Of a stretch of DNA of 39,235 nucleotides, positions 1 to 8,806 are shown piece after piece (the stretch's first letter is position 1; every line of letters starts with the position of its first letter). Source of the DNA: Planctomycetales bacterium (GTDB lineage Bacteria; Planctomycetota; Planctomycetia; Isosphaerales; Isosphaeraceae); NCBI GenBank assembly GCA_027452145.1, contig DAIDHB010000358.1:1-39235 (forward strand), written 5' to 3'. Below the pieces are notes generated by a model. It ran no database searches, was not told where the DNA came from, and saw nothing but the letters and a program-made list of their open reading frames with translations. The translations under genes and the position numbers were made by a program.

Positions 1-210
1 CCTCGCCCTCCCAGGAACCAGACCGCATCAGCGGGTTTGGTATGGGGCTCCCGAACTCCGGCAGACGGATCCGGCGGCTTCCTGTAGAATCCCGCCCCGC
101 ATGGTCGCAGTCCCCCGACCCGACGGGCGGGCGAGCTACCCGCCGCGCGGGAACGGGCCAGACCGGACCGAACAGGACCTGGATGCGCAACCGCCGCAAG
201 GAGGATGGAC

Positions 211-1980
211 GTGGCGATTCCCCGAAGGCCCGGGCGAGCCGGGCATCGCAGCCGGGCTCTCATTCTCGCCGTGATCACCCTGGTCCTCGCGTCTCTCGCG
301 ATGACGGCGGCCCACGCCCAGGACCAGCCGCCCCCCGATCCCACGCCGGTCGACAACGCCGGAGACGCCCCGGCCGGACAGGCCGCGTCGCCGGCCGCCG
401 AGGCCGACGCCGACGCCTCGGGCGGACAGATCCTGACTCAAGGTCCAGTGCACGAAGCCTTTGCGACGCCCGTCGTCCACGACCCCAGGGCGACGCCCGT
501 CGTCACCAGGAAGCCGCCGGATCCGATCCAGGAGATCGCCCCCGACCAGAAGCCATCGGGACACAACGTCCAGTGGATCCCCGGCTACTGGGCCTGGGAC
601 GTCACCCGCAAGGATTACCTGTGGGTCAGCGGCGTCTGGCGCGAGCCGCCGCCCGGCACACAATGGGTGCCCGGTTACTGGAACGCCGCCGACGGCGGCT
701 ATCAGTGGGTCCCCGGCGCCTGGATGCCCGTGAGTGTCGGCGCGGCCGGTGGGTCGGAGCAGCCGTCTCCCCAGTCGCAGGGCACCTACATGCCTCCGCC
801 TCCGGCGAGCCTCGAATCCGGCCCGAACTCGCCCCAGCCGAATCCGAACGTCGTCTGGACCCCCGGCTACTGGACGTGGCAAGGGGGCGGATATGCCTGG
901 AGGCCCGGCTTCTGGGCGGCCGTCCAGCCCGGCTGGGTCTGGATGCCGCCACACTACGTCTGGACCCCCAGCGGCTACCTGTTCGTCCCCGGCTACTGGG
1001 ACCTCCCGGTCGCCAGCCGCGGCCTGATGTTCGCCCCGGTGTATTACCCCGAGCCGGTTTACGTCCAGCCCGGGTATGTCTACACCCCGCAGGTCACCAT
1101 CGTCGGCTCGGCCGTCACGGCGAACCTGTTCGTCCAGGCCAGCTCCAACTCGTATGTCTTCGGCAACTACTACGCCCAGAACTACGTGAGCCTCGGGATC
1201 GTCCCCTGGTTCTCGTTCAGCTTCGCGACCGGCCCTCCCGTCTACTACGACCCGCTTTTCTCGTACTACTCGGTCGTGTACGTCCGGCAGAACCCGCAGT
1301 GGGTCGGCCAGGTGCGCGAGGCCTATCGCTTGCGCCGGGAGAACATCGCCCTCCGCCCGCCGGTCACCTATGCCGAACAGGTGCGGGTGATGCGGAATGT
1401 CTCGATCACGCGAGACATCACGGTGGTCGACCACCGCAACATGGCGATGCCGCTGCACCAGCTCGCCGCCGACCCGATCGCCGGGCGAAGTCTGCGGCTG
1501 GAGCGAGTCAGCGAGGCCGAGCGCCAGCAGCTCCGCCGCCAGGCGACGGCGCTTCACGCCGCGCGCGAGCACCGCGCGACCCAGGAGCGCGCCGCCGCGC
1601 GTGAAGGGTTCGCCGCACGCCCGAGGACCATGACCCTTCCCCACTCCCCCATCGCCGCCCACCCCACGGCGCATCCGGCCGGCCATCCCGGCGTCCATCC
1701 CGCGGCGCATCCGGGAACCGGAGGCGCCCGCGCCGAGGTCGCGCATCGCGAGACAGGCGCCACCCGACGCGAGCCCGCCGGCGGCGAGATGTTCCGCGGC
1801 CGCGCCGAGCCCGGCGGCGCCGAGGCCCGGCGCGCCACGCCCGAGTCCCGCGCGTCCTATAACTCATACCCCCGACGCCCGGCCCCCGGCGGTTCCTATG
1901 GCCGCCCAGGCCTTCGCCCCTCGCCACGCTCGAACTACCGCCCTGCCCACGAGCGCGAGGCCGAACGCCGCCGCCCCTGA
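211..1980 (+). CDS. Secreted YXWGXW-repeat protein
   Basis: The protein has an N-terminal signal peptide: basic residues, a hydrophobic run ALILAVITLVLASLAM, and a likely cleavage after AHA. The centre carries repeated W-x-P-G-Y-W units (about eight, such as WIPGYW, WVPGYW, WTPGYW) that define the YXWGXW repeat family of exported proteins of unknown function. The C-terminal third is Ala/Arg/Pro-rich and includes a His-Pro rich run around 1650-1725. The Shine-Dalgarno AAGGAGG at 198-204 abuts an ATG at 205, so GTG 211, six bases downstream, is the better start; ATG 205 would add two residues. Part of the repeat region is copied at 9628-9870. The family call is firm; the function is unknown. 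Confidence 0.85.
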   Translation: MAIPRRPGRAGHRSRALILAVITLVLASLAMTAAHAQDQPPPDPTPVDNAGDAPAGQAASPAAEADADASGGQILTQGPVHEAFATPVVHDPRATPVVTRKPPDPIQEIAPDQKPSGHNVQWIPGYWAWDVTRKDYLWVSGVWREPPPGTQWVPGYWNAADGGYQWVPGAWMPVSVGAAGGSEQPSPQSQGTYMPPPPASLESGPNSPQPNPNVVWTPGYWTWQGGGYAWRPGFWAAVQPGWVWMPPHYVWTPSGYLFVPGYWDLPVASRGLMFAPVYYPEPVYVQPGYVYTPQVTIVGSAVTANLFVQASSNSYVFGNYYAQNYVSLGIVPWFSFSFATGPPVYYDPLFSYYSVVYVRQNPQWVGQVREAYRLRRENIALRPPVTYAEQVRVMRNVSITRDITVVDHRNMAMPLHQLAADPIAGRSLRLERVSEAERQQLRRQATALHAAREHRATQERAAAREGFAARPRTMTLPHSPIAAHPTAHPAGHPGVHPAAHPGTGGARAEVAHRETGATRREPAGGEMFRGRAEPGGAEARRATPESRASYNSYPRRPAPGGSYGRPGLRPSPRSNYRPAHEREAERRRP

Positions 1981-2100
1981 ATCTCGGGCTCCGGCTGGCC
2001 GACAGGCATCCATGCTGCTAACCGTCGTTACCTGAAATGTTAGGTTGAGAGACCATCAAGCACGCTCGATGACATCTCCGCGTCTCGGTGTCTCTGGGGT

Positions 2101-2163
2101 TCAATCCCCCGGGGCGGCCTCAAGCCGCTCGGCCAGCGGCGTCCGCGGCTTCGGTGAGTTCAT
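2101..2163 (-). pseudogene. Truncated antitoxin start (HigA-like position)
   Basis: An ATG overlaps the toxin-remnant stop in an ATGA arrangement, as expected for a toxin-antitoxin pair. The frame reads MNSPKPRTPLAERLEAAPGD and then stops after 20 residues. No helix-turn-helix follows, so this looks like the beginning of a lost antitoxin. The identity rests on position rather than sequence. Confidence 0.4.
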
Positions 2164-2519
2164 GACGACTTCTCCCGGGGTCTGAGGCGGAGAATCGCCT
2201 GCTTGTAGCGGTCAGCCAGGGCCTCGAGCAGCTTCCGGTCGCCTGCTGACAGATCTCTCCCGCTCTCCCCTGTCGTGGCCGTCCACCAGGAAGATGGCAT
2301 CGGCCTCCAGGACGCGCCGGCAGATCACCCGGATCCGGCCACGCCTCCCCTTGCCCTCCGGGGGTTGGTGATACGGAGCTTGCGCAAGCCGCCGCAGCCG
2401 GGCATGACGTCCCCTGCCCCGGCGTCTCGCACGAGATCGGGCTGCGGCGAGGCGAGGCGCTCGTAGATCCGGTGTTACGTGACCCACTCGGTGAACTCGC
2501 TTGACTCGATTGAAGAAGA
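2160..2519 (-). pseudogene. Decayed HigB/RelE-type toxin gene
   Basis: Read on the minus strand across three frames, this stretch gives pieces in the right order for a HigB/RelE (Gp49-like) toxin. First comes SSEFTEWV, then IYERLASPQPDLVRDAGAGD and VMPGCGGLRKLRI, then GRRGRIRVICRRVLEADAIF with LVDGHDRGE, and finally DLSAGDRKLLEALADRYKQA. The G-x-GGLRKLR-x(n)-RGRIRVIY-like core is the family's recognisable part. An in-frame stop after the first piece and at least two frameshifts make it non-functional. It ends in an ATGA overlap with a 20-codon antitoxin-like fragment. The gene is probably a relic of a chromosomal toxin-antitoxin module. No intact copy is in the window. Confidence 0.65.
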
Positions 2520-2665
2520 GGTCTCATCATTCGACCTTGCGCTTTGGAGGTCGAAGGACTTCCCTCATCGATCCCAAGCCGACATAATTCAGTCTCTCTG
2601 CGACTTCCGATGGTGACGCCCGCCCCGCGGCCGCCCGCTTTCCCGGTCCCGATCGAGCGATCCTG

Positions 2666-3613
2666 ATGAAATTCCGCCCCCTGGGCCAGACCGGCATGGA
2701 CCTCTCGTGGATCAGCTACGGGGCATCGTCGCTCGGCCAGGAATTCCGAACGGTCGACCTCGGCGAAGCCATGCGGTCGGTGCATACCGCGCTCGACCTC
2801 GGGATGAACTTCATCGACACGTCGCCGTTCTACGGGCGGGGGCTCAGCGAATGCCTGCTGGGTCCGACCCTCAAGGGGATCCCCCGAGACCGGTATTACC
2901 TCGGCACCAAGCTGGGCCGTTACGACAGCGCCCATTTCGATTTCAGCGCCAAACGCGTGGTGGAATCGGTCGACGTCAGCCTGCATCGGATGAAGACCGA
3001 CCACTTCGACATCATGCTCTGCCATGACGTCGAATTCGTCGAGATGTCGCAGATCGTCGAGGAGACGCTGCCCGCCCTCCGCAAGCTCAAGGAGCAGGGC
3101 AAGATACGATTCATCGGGATCAGCGGCTACCCGATGAAGATCTTCCGGTATGTCCTCGAGCGGACCGACCTCGACGTCATCCTCTCGTATAATCACTATA
3201 CGCTGCAGAACACGATGCTGGGGGATCTGGTGCCGTTCCTCAGGTCACGGGGGGTCGGGATCATGAACGCCGCCCCGTTCTCGGCCCGGCTGCTCACGAA
3301 CGCCGAGCTGCCACCCTGGCACAAGGCCACGCCCGAGGTTCGCCGGGTCGCGAGGCGGGCGGCCGAGCACTGCGCGTCGAAAGGGGTCGACATCGCCCAG
3401 CTCGCCCTCCAGTTCTCGATCGCCGACGAGGCCATGACCACCTGCATCGTCGGGTCGGCCAATCCCGAGAACGTCCGAAAATGGGTGGAATGGGCCGACA
3501 CGCCGATCGACGAGGCTCTGCTGACAGAGACGCTGGCCATCCTCGAGCCGATTCATGACTGGTTCTACATCGAAGGCCGCCCGGAGAATAACGACGAGCC
3601 CATCCGGGCTTGA
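2666..3613 (+). CDS. Aldo/keto reductase, sugar dehydrogenase type
   Basis: This 315-residue protein is a full-length aldo/keto reductase, a (beta/alpha)8 barrel that uses NAD(P)H. The catalytic tetrad is visible as D51, Y56 (FIDTSPFYGRG), K82 (LGTKLG) and H120 (IMLCHDVEF). A C-terminal cofactor region reads CIVGSANPENVRKW. It opens a four-gene same-strand cluster with a zinc alcohol dehydrogenase 33 bases downstream, a FucU/RbsD mutarotase and a lactonase-type amidohydrolase. That context suggests oxidation of L-fucose or a related aldose to its lactone, as in D-threo-aldose/L-fucose dehydrogenases. The fold is certain; the substrate is inference from neighbours. Confidence 0.88.
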   Translation: MKFRPLGQTGMDLSWISYGASSLGQEFRTVDLGEAMRSVHTALDLGMNFIDTSPFYGRGLSECLLGPTLKGIPRDRYYLGTKLGRYDSAHFDFSAKRVVESVDVSLHRMKTDHFDIMLCHDVEFVEMSQIVEETLPALRKLKEQGKIRFIGISGYPMKIFRYVLERTDLDVILSYNHYTLQNTMLGDLVPFLRSRGVGIMNAAPFSARLLTNAELPPWHKATPEVRRVARRAAEHCASKGVDIAQLALQFSIADEAMTTCIVGSANPENVRKWVEWADTPIDEALLTETLAILEPIHDWFYIEGRPENNDEPIRA

Positions 3614-3646
3614 GCGACGTCCGATGGCAAGGGGGTCCGACCGCCG

Positions 3647-4666
3647 ATGAAAGCCCTGCTCCTCGAAGCGCCGAAGCAGTTCGAACGGATCGAGATCGAG
3701 CCGCCGGGAGAGCCCGGGCCGGGCGAGGCGCGGGTCCGCGTCCACCGGATCGGGATCTGCGGGACGGATATCAGCGGCTATCTCGGCAAAATGCCCTTCT
3801 TCAGCTATCCGAGGATCCCGGGGCATGAGCTCGGGGTCGAGGTGCTCTCGGTCGGCGAGGGCGTGGCGAACGTCAAGCCCGGCGACCGTTGCTCGGTCGA
3901 GCCCTACATCAACGATCCCGACAGCTATTCGAGCCGCAAGGGGAAGCCGAACTGCTGCGAGAAGCTCCAGGTGCTGGGCGTCCATCGCGACGGGGGGATG
4001 CGGACCGAGTTCCTGCTCCCCGCGCGGAAGCTCCACCCGTCGACGAGGCTGGCGTTCGACCAGCTCGCCCTGGTGGAGACGCTCGCCATCGGCTGCCATG
4101 CGGTGAATCGCGCCGACATCCAGCCCGGCGATTCTTGCCTGGTGATCGGCGCCGGGCCGATCGGCCTCGCCACGCTCGAATTCGTCAAGTTGACCGGCGT
4201 GAAGATGATCGTCGTCGACATGAACGAGCAGCGCCTCGACTTCTGCCGGCGCGCTATGGGCGTCCACCACACGATCAAGGCCTCCGAGCGACTGGAGCAG
4301 GACCTCCGCGACGTGACCGACGGGCATCTGCCCGACGTCGTGATCGACGCCACCGGATCGTCGGCCTCGATGTCCGGTGCGTTCGGCCTCGTCGCCCCCG
4401 GGGGCAAGCTGGTGTATGTGGGGATCACGACCGACGAGGTGAAGTTCCGACACCCGACTTTTCACAAGGTCGAGGGGACACTCCTCTGCTCACGGAATGC
4501 CCTCCCCGCCGACTTCCGCCGGATCATCGGCCTGATCGAGGAAGGCACGATCGATACCAACCCCTGGATCACCCACCGGGCCGGTTTCGACGAGCTGCCC
4601 GCTATCTTCCCGACCTATACGAGGCCCGAAACCGGCGTGATCAAGGCGATCGTCGAACTGGATTGA
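3647..4666 (+). CDS. Zinc-dependent alcohol/polyol dehydrogenase
   Basis: This 339-residue medium-chain dehydrogenase has a GroES-like N-terminal domain. C38 (GICGTD), H60-E61 (PGHE) and E144 (LVETLA) are the expected catalytic zinc ligands. The NAD-binding Rossmann motif GAGPIG lies at 168-173. The structural zinc site is reduced: only a CC pair (103-104) is seen where four cysteines are common, so that zinc is probably absent. An AAGGGGG Shine-Dalgarno precedes the ATG. It sits between an aldo/keto reductase and a FucU-like mutarotase, so a role in deoxysugar oxidation is likely. It could be the L-fucose dehydrogenase itself or act on a later hydroxy-acid intermediate. Confidence 0.88.
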   Translation: MKALLLEAPKQFERIEIEPPGEPGPGEARVRVHRIGICGTDISGYLGKMPFFSYPRIPGHELGVEVLSVGEGVANVKPGDRCSVEPYINDPDSYSSRKGKPNCCEKLQVLGVHRDGGMRTEFLLPARKLHPSTRLAFDQLALVETLAIGCHAVNRADIQPGDSCLVIGAGPIGLATLEFVKLTGVKMIVVDMNEQRLDFCRRAMGVHHTIKASERLEQDLRDVTDGHLPDVVIDATGSSASMSGAFGLVAPGGKLVYVGITTDEVKFRHPTFHKVEGTLLCSRNALPADFRRIIGLIEEGTIDTNPWITHRAGFDELPAIFPTYTRPETGVIKAIVELD

Positions 4667-4702
4667 ATCGGCCGAGACGAGGGATTCTCCGGATTACTAT
4701 TC

Positions 4703-5149
4703 ATGCTCAAACATCGGCTCATTCATCCCAGGATCAACGAGATCCTCGGTCGGGCGGGGCATCACGGCAAGATCCTGATCGCCGACGGCAATTATCCCGC
4801 CTCGTCGAAGAAGGGCCCGAACGCCGAGGTCGTCAGCCTGAACCTGATGCCGGGGGTGGTGACCTGTGACCAGGTCCTCCGGGCGGTGCTCTCCGCGGTC
4901 CCGATCGAGAAGATAGAGACCATGATGACCGAGACGTCCGGCATGTACGCCCTGGACGGGGATCCGCCCGTGTGGGCCGAGTATGAGGAATCGATCCGTC
5001 AGGCCGGCCTGGCGCTCCGGCTCGAACCGGTCGAGAAATGGTCGTTCTACGATGCGGTCGCCACCGAGGACCACATCCTGACGATCCAGACGGCCGATCA
5101 GCAGCGGTATGCGAACATCCTGCTCTCGATCGGCGTCCGCATGGATTGA
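4703..5149 (+). CDS. RbsD/FucU family sugar mutarotase
   Basis: This 148-residue protein matches the RbsD/FucU family, which interconverts the anomers of L-fucose or D-ribose so that the downstream enzyme receives the right form. The diagnostic N-terminal block is HHGKILIADGNYP, with the catalytic-type His at 20-21 and Asp at 28. A conserved-looking C-terminal QTADQQRYANILL segment follows. The length is normal for FucU. It lies 36 bases after the zinc dehydrogenase and before a lactonase-like gene, which favours a fucose-type substrate over ribose, because no rbs transport or kinase gene is present. The family is firm; the exact sugar is inferred. Confidence 0.87.
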   Translation: MLKHRLIHPRINEILGRAGHHGKILIADGNYPASSKKGPNAEVVSLNLMPGVVTCDQVLRAVLSAVPIEKIETMMTETSGMYALDGDPPVWAEYEESIRQAGLALRLEPVEKWSFYDAVATEDHILTIQTADQQRYANILLSIGVRMD

Positions 5150-5314
5150 GAGCTTGTGCAGGAATCGATTCCGAAGGACGGAGCGAAGAGAGCACGCAGA
5201 TGCAAGTGGTCACATGGCAAGGGATTGCGCTGTTTTTTCTTTCGCTCTCTGCTCCTTGCCTTCTCTCTTTCACATCCGCTGAGAACACCGCCCAGCTCGA
5301 AGGTCACACCGATC

Positions 5315-6160
5315 ATGCCGCCCCGGATCGACGCCCATCATCATCTGTGGGACCTCCGCCAGCCGTTCGACTATCGCTGGCTCGACAATCCGGCACTCGC
5401 GCCGATCCGCCGGAACTTCCTGCCGGCCGACCTCGCGCCGCTCTTGCAGTCCGCGGGGATCGACGGGACCGTGGTGGTGCAGACCCAGCATCGCCTCGCG
5501 GAGAACGACTGGGCCCTGCGCCTGGCCGACGAACATCCGTGGATCGCGGGGGTCGTCGGCTGGGTCGACCTGGCATCCCCGGACTGCGAGTCGCAGCTCC
5601 TCGAGGCCAGGCGTCATCCGAGATTCGTCGGGGTGCGGCATGTGACCCAGGACGAGCCCGACGACGACTTCATCGTCAGCGAGCCGGTGCTCCGCGGGCT
5701 CGAGGTCTTGCAGGCTCATGGCGTGCCGTTCGACCTGCTGTTCTACGTCAAGCACCTGCATCACGTCCCCGCGCTGGTGGCGCGGCTTCCCGACCTGCCG
5801 ATGGTGATCGATCATCTGGCCAAGCCCCGGATTCGCGAGCGGGTCACCGAGGACTGGCTCCCGCATTTCCGGGCGGCGGCGGCCTATCCGCAGGTTTACT
5901 GCAAGCTCTCGGGCATGATCACCGAGGCGGACTGGAGCGGTTGGAAGCCGACCGACCTCAGGCCGTATGTCCAGGCTGCCCTCGAACTGTTCGGCCCCGA
6001 GCGGCTGATGTTCGGGTCGGACTGGCCCGTCTCGAACCTCGCCGGGACGTATCCCGAGGTGATCGCCGCGCTCGAGGAGGCGCTCGGCCCGGTCAGCGAT
6101 ACTGAGAGGGCGGCGATCTTCGGCGGGACGGCCGTTCGCTTCTATCATCTCAACAGATAA
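5315..6160 (+). CDS. Amidohydrolase 2 family, L-fuconolactonase-like
   Basis: The protein belongs to the COG3618/amidohydrolase-2 group that includes L-fucono-1,5-lactonase. It starts MPPRIDAHHHLWD with the metal-binding HxH at the N terminus. Further metal or active-site residues are seen in VIDHLAKP and in FGSDWPVSNL near the C terminus. ATG 5315 is chosen because family members begin directly at this HHHLWD block; the reading frame is open back to 5156, but that part has no family similarity. It should hydrolyse the lactone made by the dehydrogenase genes upstream. A spacer of 165 bases separates it from the mutarotase gene, so it may have its own start of transcription. Confidence 0.85.
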   Translation: MPPRIDAHHHLWDLRQPFDYRWLDNPALAPIRRNFLPADLAPLLQSAGIDGTVVVQTQHRLAENDWALRLADEHPWIAGVVGWVDLASPDCESQLLEARRHPRFVGVRHVTQDEPDDDFIVSEPVLRGLEVLQAHGVPFDLLFYVKHLHHVPALVARLPDLPMVIDHLAKPRIRERVTEDWLPHFRAAAAYPQVYCKLSGMITEADWSGWKPTDLRPYVQAALELFGPERLMFGSDWPVSNLAGTYPEVIAALEEALGPVSDTERAAIFGGTAVRFYHLNR

Positions 6161-6782
6161 GAAGCCGGAGCGGCCGGCGCCTGGGTCCTCCGGAAACTCG
6201 ACGAACGCAACACGAAGAGGGTCGTATCGCAAATCGACCGCTGTCGCATCCCGCCTGGAGGTCCTACAAAGATTGTTGATTTTGAGGCCCGTCGGGTCCC
6301 GGCCGGCCAGAGACGTCGGAGCGGCGGCGGGCGGTGGAAATGAGTTGCGCTCCTATTCCGGAGCGCGTTTCCGTTCCAGAGCACATTCTCGGACTGGTCC
6401 GCCCGCCAGGCATCCGATCGGTCCCTTTCAGGCACGACGGACCTTCCGCTGACGCCTCGCGTATCCCATCAGTCCGGCGACGGCGATGCTGGATAGGACG
6501 ATCGAAGACGGCTCGGGCACCGACGCCGGGATGACGACCTTAACGTCGTCGCCCGACCAGGTCCAGGTGTACGTCCCCGACACGAGCCCGAGGCTGTTGA
6601 ATGTCTGATTATCCAATGTAACGGTGAACGAGACCGAAGGTCCGTAGAAGGAAAAATCGGGGTGCAGGTAGAGGCTGGATTCATCGATGGCGAAAATCGA
6701 GCCTGTCCCGGTGCCGGTGATGTCGCCGGTCGTCCCGAATGACTTCGGCGCCTTTGTGAACCCGACGTACTCGTCAAAATTC

Positions 6783-6804
6783 GTAACTTCTCAATAACCC
6801 TGGG
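6783..6804 (+). repeat. Left terminal inverted repeat of the IS66 element
   Basis: The 22-bp end begins GTAACTTCTCAATAACC and is a perfect inverted copy of 8556-8577. A GTAA start is usual for IS66-family ends. The flanking 8-bp target duplication CAAAATTC lies at 6775-6782. Confidence 0.93.
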
Positions 6805-6836
6805 CGGCCAGGCCGTTTCGTTGGTAGAATCAGGTT

Positions 6837-8459
6837 ATGCGGATTCTGCTGCCGGATATCCCTGAGGCCGAGCGCACGCCGCTGGTGCGGCAGTTGCTCG
6901 ACATCATCTTCTTCCAGCAAGAGCGAATCCAGCAACTCGAGGAACGCGTTCACCAACTCGAGGATGAGATCGCCCGCCTCAAGGGCCTCAAGCCCCGACC
7001 CCGGATCGCACCGAGTTCCCTGGAGTCGCCGCCCCGGCCGCCGCGCGACCCCCATGCCAGGCGACCCGGCTTCACCAAGCGGTCCAAGACCGCCGAACTG
7101 ACCATCACCGAGGAGACCGTCGTCCGCTTGCCCCATGTCCCGGAGGGGGCCGTCTTCAAGGGCTATGAGGACTTCGTCGTCCAGGACCTGGTCCTCAAGC
7201 CCCGCGTCATCCTCTACCGCCGGGAACACTGGCAGGCCCCCGATGGCCGGAGCCTGGTGGCCCCGCTCCCCGCCGAGTTGATCCCCGGCAGCCATTTCGG
7301 GCCCGACCTGATCTGCTTCATCCTCCACCAGTACCATCACCAGCACGTGACCCAGCCCTTGCTGGCGGAGCAATTGCGCCAACTGGGCTTCGACATCTCC
7401 GCCGGCGAACTGTCCCGCATCCTCACCGAGGGGAAGGACGCCTTCCACCGGGAGAAGGACGAGTTGCTGCCGGCGGCGTTGGCGGTCTCGTCGTATATCG
7501 AGGTGGACGACACCGGGGCACGGCACCGTGGGCACACCGGGGCCTGTACCCAGATCGGCAACGAGCTCTTCGCGGTCTTCGCCAGCACCGACAGCAAGAG
7601 CCGGCTCAACTTCCTTGAGATCCTCCGGGGGCCGCGCACCGACTATGTGATCAACCGGGCCGCGGTGGCCTACTGGCGGCGGCAGAAGCTGCCCCTGGCG
7701 ATAGTGGGCCGGCTGCGCCGGGGCCCGCAACGCTTTGCCGACCCGGCCGCCTGGCGGGCCCACCTGCGGCGGGCGGGGATCACCGGGCCGCGGCACGTGC
7801 GGATCGCCAGTGAGGGGGCGCTGCTGGGGAGCCTGATCGCTCAGGGAGTGTCGCCGGGTCTGGTGGTCCTCAGCGACGGGGCGGAGCAGTACGACGTCCT
7901 GGCGCACGCGGTGTGCTGGATTCACGCGGAGCGGCCGTTGGCGCGGATGATCCCGTATAGCGAGGCGCACCGGGCGGCGATCGCCAAGGTCCGGGGTGAG
8001 ATCTGGGAGTTGTATCAGGACCTCAAGAGATACCGGCGGCATCCGGAGCCATTGCGGCGACCGGACCTCGAGGCGCGGTTCGACGCGATGTGTAGCCAGC
8101 GGACGGGTTTCCCGAGCATCGATGGCGTGCTCAAGGAGATGAGGACGCACCGTGCGGGGTTGCTGCGGGTGCTGGAGCATCCCGAGGTGCCGTTGCACAC
8201 GAACTTGAGCGAACGGCACCTGCGGGACTACGTGAAGAAGCGGAAGGTCAGCGGGGGTACGCGGAGCGAGTCGGGTCGTCGTGCGCGGGATACGTTCGCC
8301 AGCTTGAAGAAGACGTGCCGGGAGCTGGGTGTGAACTTCTGGGCCTACCTCCAGGACCGGGTGCGGGGAGTCGGTCAGATCCCTCGACTGGCGGAGTTGA
8401 TCCGCCGCAAGGCGGAGGAGGCCGGGGCCAGGAAGGCCGTCGCCGCGCTGTCGGTGTAG
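6837..8459 (+). CDS. tnpC: IS66-family transposase (TnpC)
   Basis: The 540-residue protein starts 33 bases inside the left inverted repeat. Its N terminus is a leucine-zipper coiled coil (QERIQQLEERVHQLEDEIA), as in IS66 TnpC. The DDE catalytic core is recognisable. The first acidic residue is in SYIEVDDTGARH, the second in VVLSDGAEQYD followed by CWIHAERPL, and the Glu is in NLSERHLRDYVKKRKVSGG. The typical IS66 C-terminal segment ARDTFASLKKTCRELG follows. No frameshift or stop interrupts it, so it should be active. It is read opposite to the gene it interrupts. Confidence 0.95.
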   Translation: MRILLPDIPEAERTPLVRQLLDIIFFQQERIQQLEERVHQLEDEIARLKGLKPRPRIAPSSLESPPRPPRDPHARRPGFTKRSKTAELTITEETVVRLPHVPEGAVFKGYEDFVVQDLVLKPRVILYRREHWQAPDGRSLVAPLPAELIPGSHFGPDLICFILHQYHHQHVTQPLLAEQLRQLGFDISAGELSRILTEGKDAFHREKDELLPAALAVSSYIEVDDTGARHRGHTGACTQIGNELFAVFASTDSKSRLNFLEILRGPRTDYVINRAAVAYWRRQKLPLAIVGRLRRGPQRFADPAAWRAHLRRAGITGPRHVRIASEGALLGSLIAQGVSPGLVVLSDGAEQYDVLAHAVCWIHAERPLARMIPYSEAHRAAIAKVRGEIWELYQDLKRYRRHPEPLRRPDLEARFDAMCSQRTGFPSIDGVLKEMRTHRAGLLRVLEHPEVPLHTNLSERHLRDYVKKRKVSGGTRSESGRRARDTFASLKKTCRELGVNFWAYLQDRVRGVGQIPRLAELIRRKAEEAGARKAVAALSV

Positions 8460-8555
8460 GCGGGCGGCGGCGCGGTGAGGAGACTGCCGAGGCGAAGAGA
8501 TGAGGAATGACGTCTGCGCCAGCGGTGCGCGCCCAGCAGTCCGGCGGCATCTTCA

Positions 8556-8577
8556 CCCAGGGTTATTGAGAAGTTAC
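8556..8577 (-). repeat. Right terminal inverted repeat of the IS66 element
   Basis: This is the perfect 22-bp inverted partner of 6783-6804. The second copy of the target duplication CAAAATTC follows directly at 8578-8585. Confidence 0.93.
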
Positions 8578-8806
8578 CAAAATTCGACCCAAAGTTGTAC
8601 ACGCCAGCAACATCCGACTGGACGCTTGCGCCATAACCACCACTGGATCCGGACTCCGAATAGGTGAGCCCAGTCAGGTTCAGGGTCCCGCTTCCCGTGA
8701 ACTCGACGTTGTTGCCGACCTGGTTGACGGTGATAACGACCTCGCCCCTCGCCGCGGTGGCGGTCAACGCGGCGCATGCGACCACGATCCCGATTGCCCG
8801 TTTCAT

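Larger units (their letters stand above)
6783..8577 (+). mobile_element. Complete IS66-family insertion sequence, 1795 bp
   Basis: The element has 22-bp perfect terminal inverted repeats starting with GTAA and is flanked by the 8-bp direct duplication CAAAATTC (6775-6782 and 8578-8585). Both are IS66 hallmarks. It carries one transposase gene and no tnpA or tnpB accessory genes, as in the ISBst12-like subgroup. The target is a PEP-CTERM protein gene on the opposite strand. The perfect ends, exact duplication and intact transposase indicate a recent insertion that may still be mobile. Confidence 0.93.
6428..8806 (-). pseudogene. PEP-CTERM sorted protein, split by IS66 element
   Basis: The 5' part (8806-8578) encodes a signal peptide (MKRAIGIVVACAALTATAARG) and the start of a beta-rich secreted domain. 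The 3' part (6775-6428) ends in a PEP-CTERM anchor: VPEPSS, a hydrophobic helix, and a basic tail ending RRQRKVRRA. An IS66-family element lies between them. Deleting the element and one 8-bp target copy joins the halves in the same frame, ...NFGSNF-DEYVGFTKAP..., and gives an uninterrupted 191-residue protein. PEP-CTERM proteins are recognised by exosortase and exported to the cell surface. The start has a good GGAGG ribosome site on the minus strand. As it stands the anchor is lost, so surface sorting should fail. Confidence 0.9.

Noticed and set aside
136..1746. Long open frame on the minus strand opposite the YXWGXW gene
   Set aside because: It is the antisense of a well-supported gene, and its length reflects GC-rich codon bias.
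2090..2120. A T-arm-like GGGGTTCAATCCCC followed by GGGCGGC, suggesting a tRNA 3' end
   Set aside because: No matching 5' acceptor arm, D-arm or anticodon arm lies at the right distance upstream, so a tRNA gene cannot be built.
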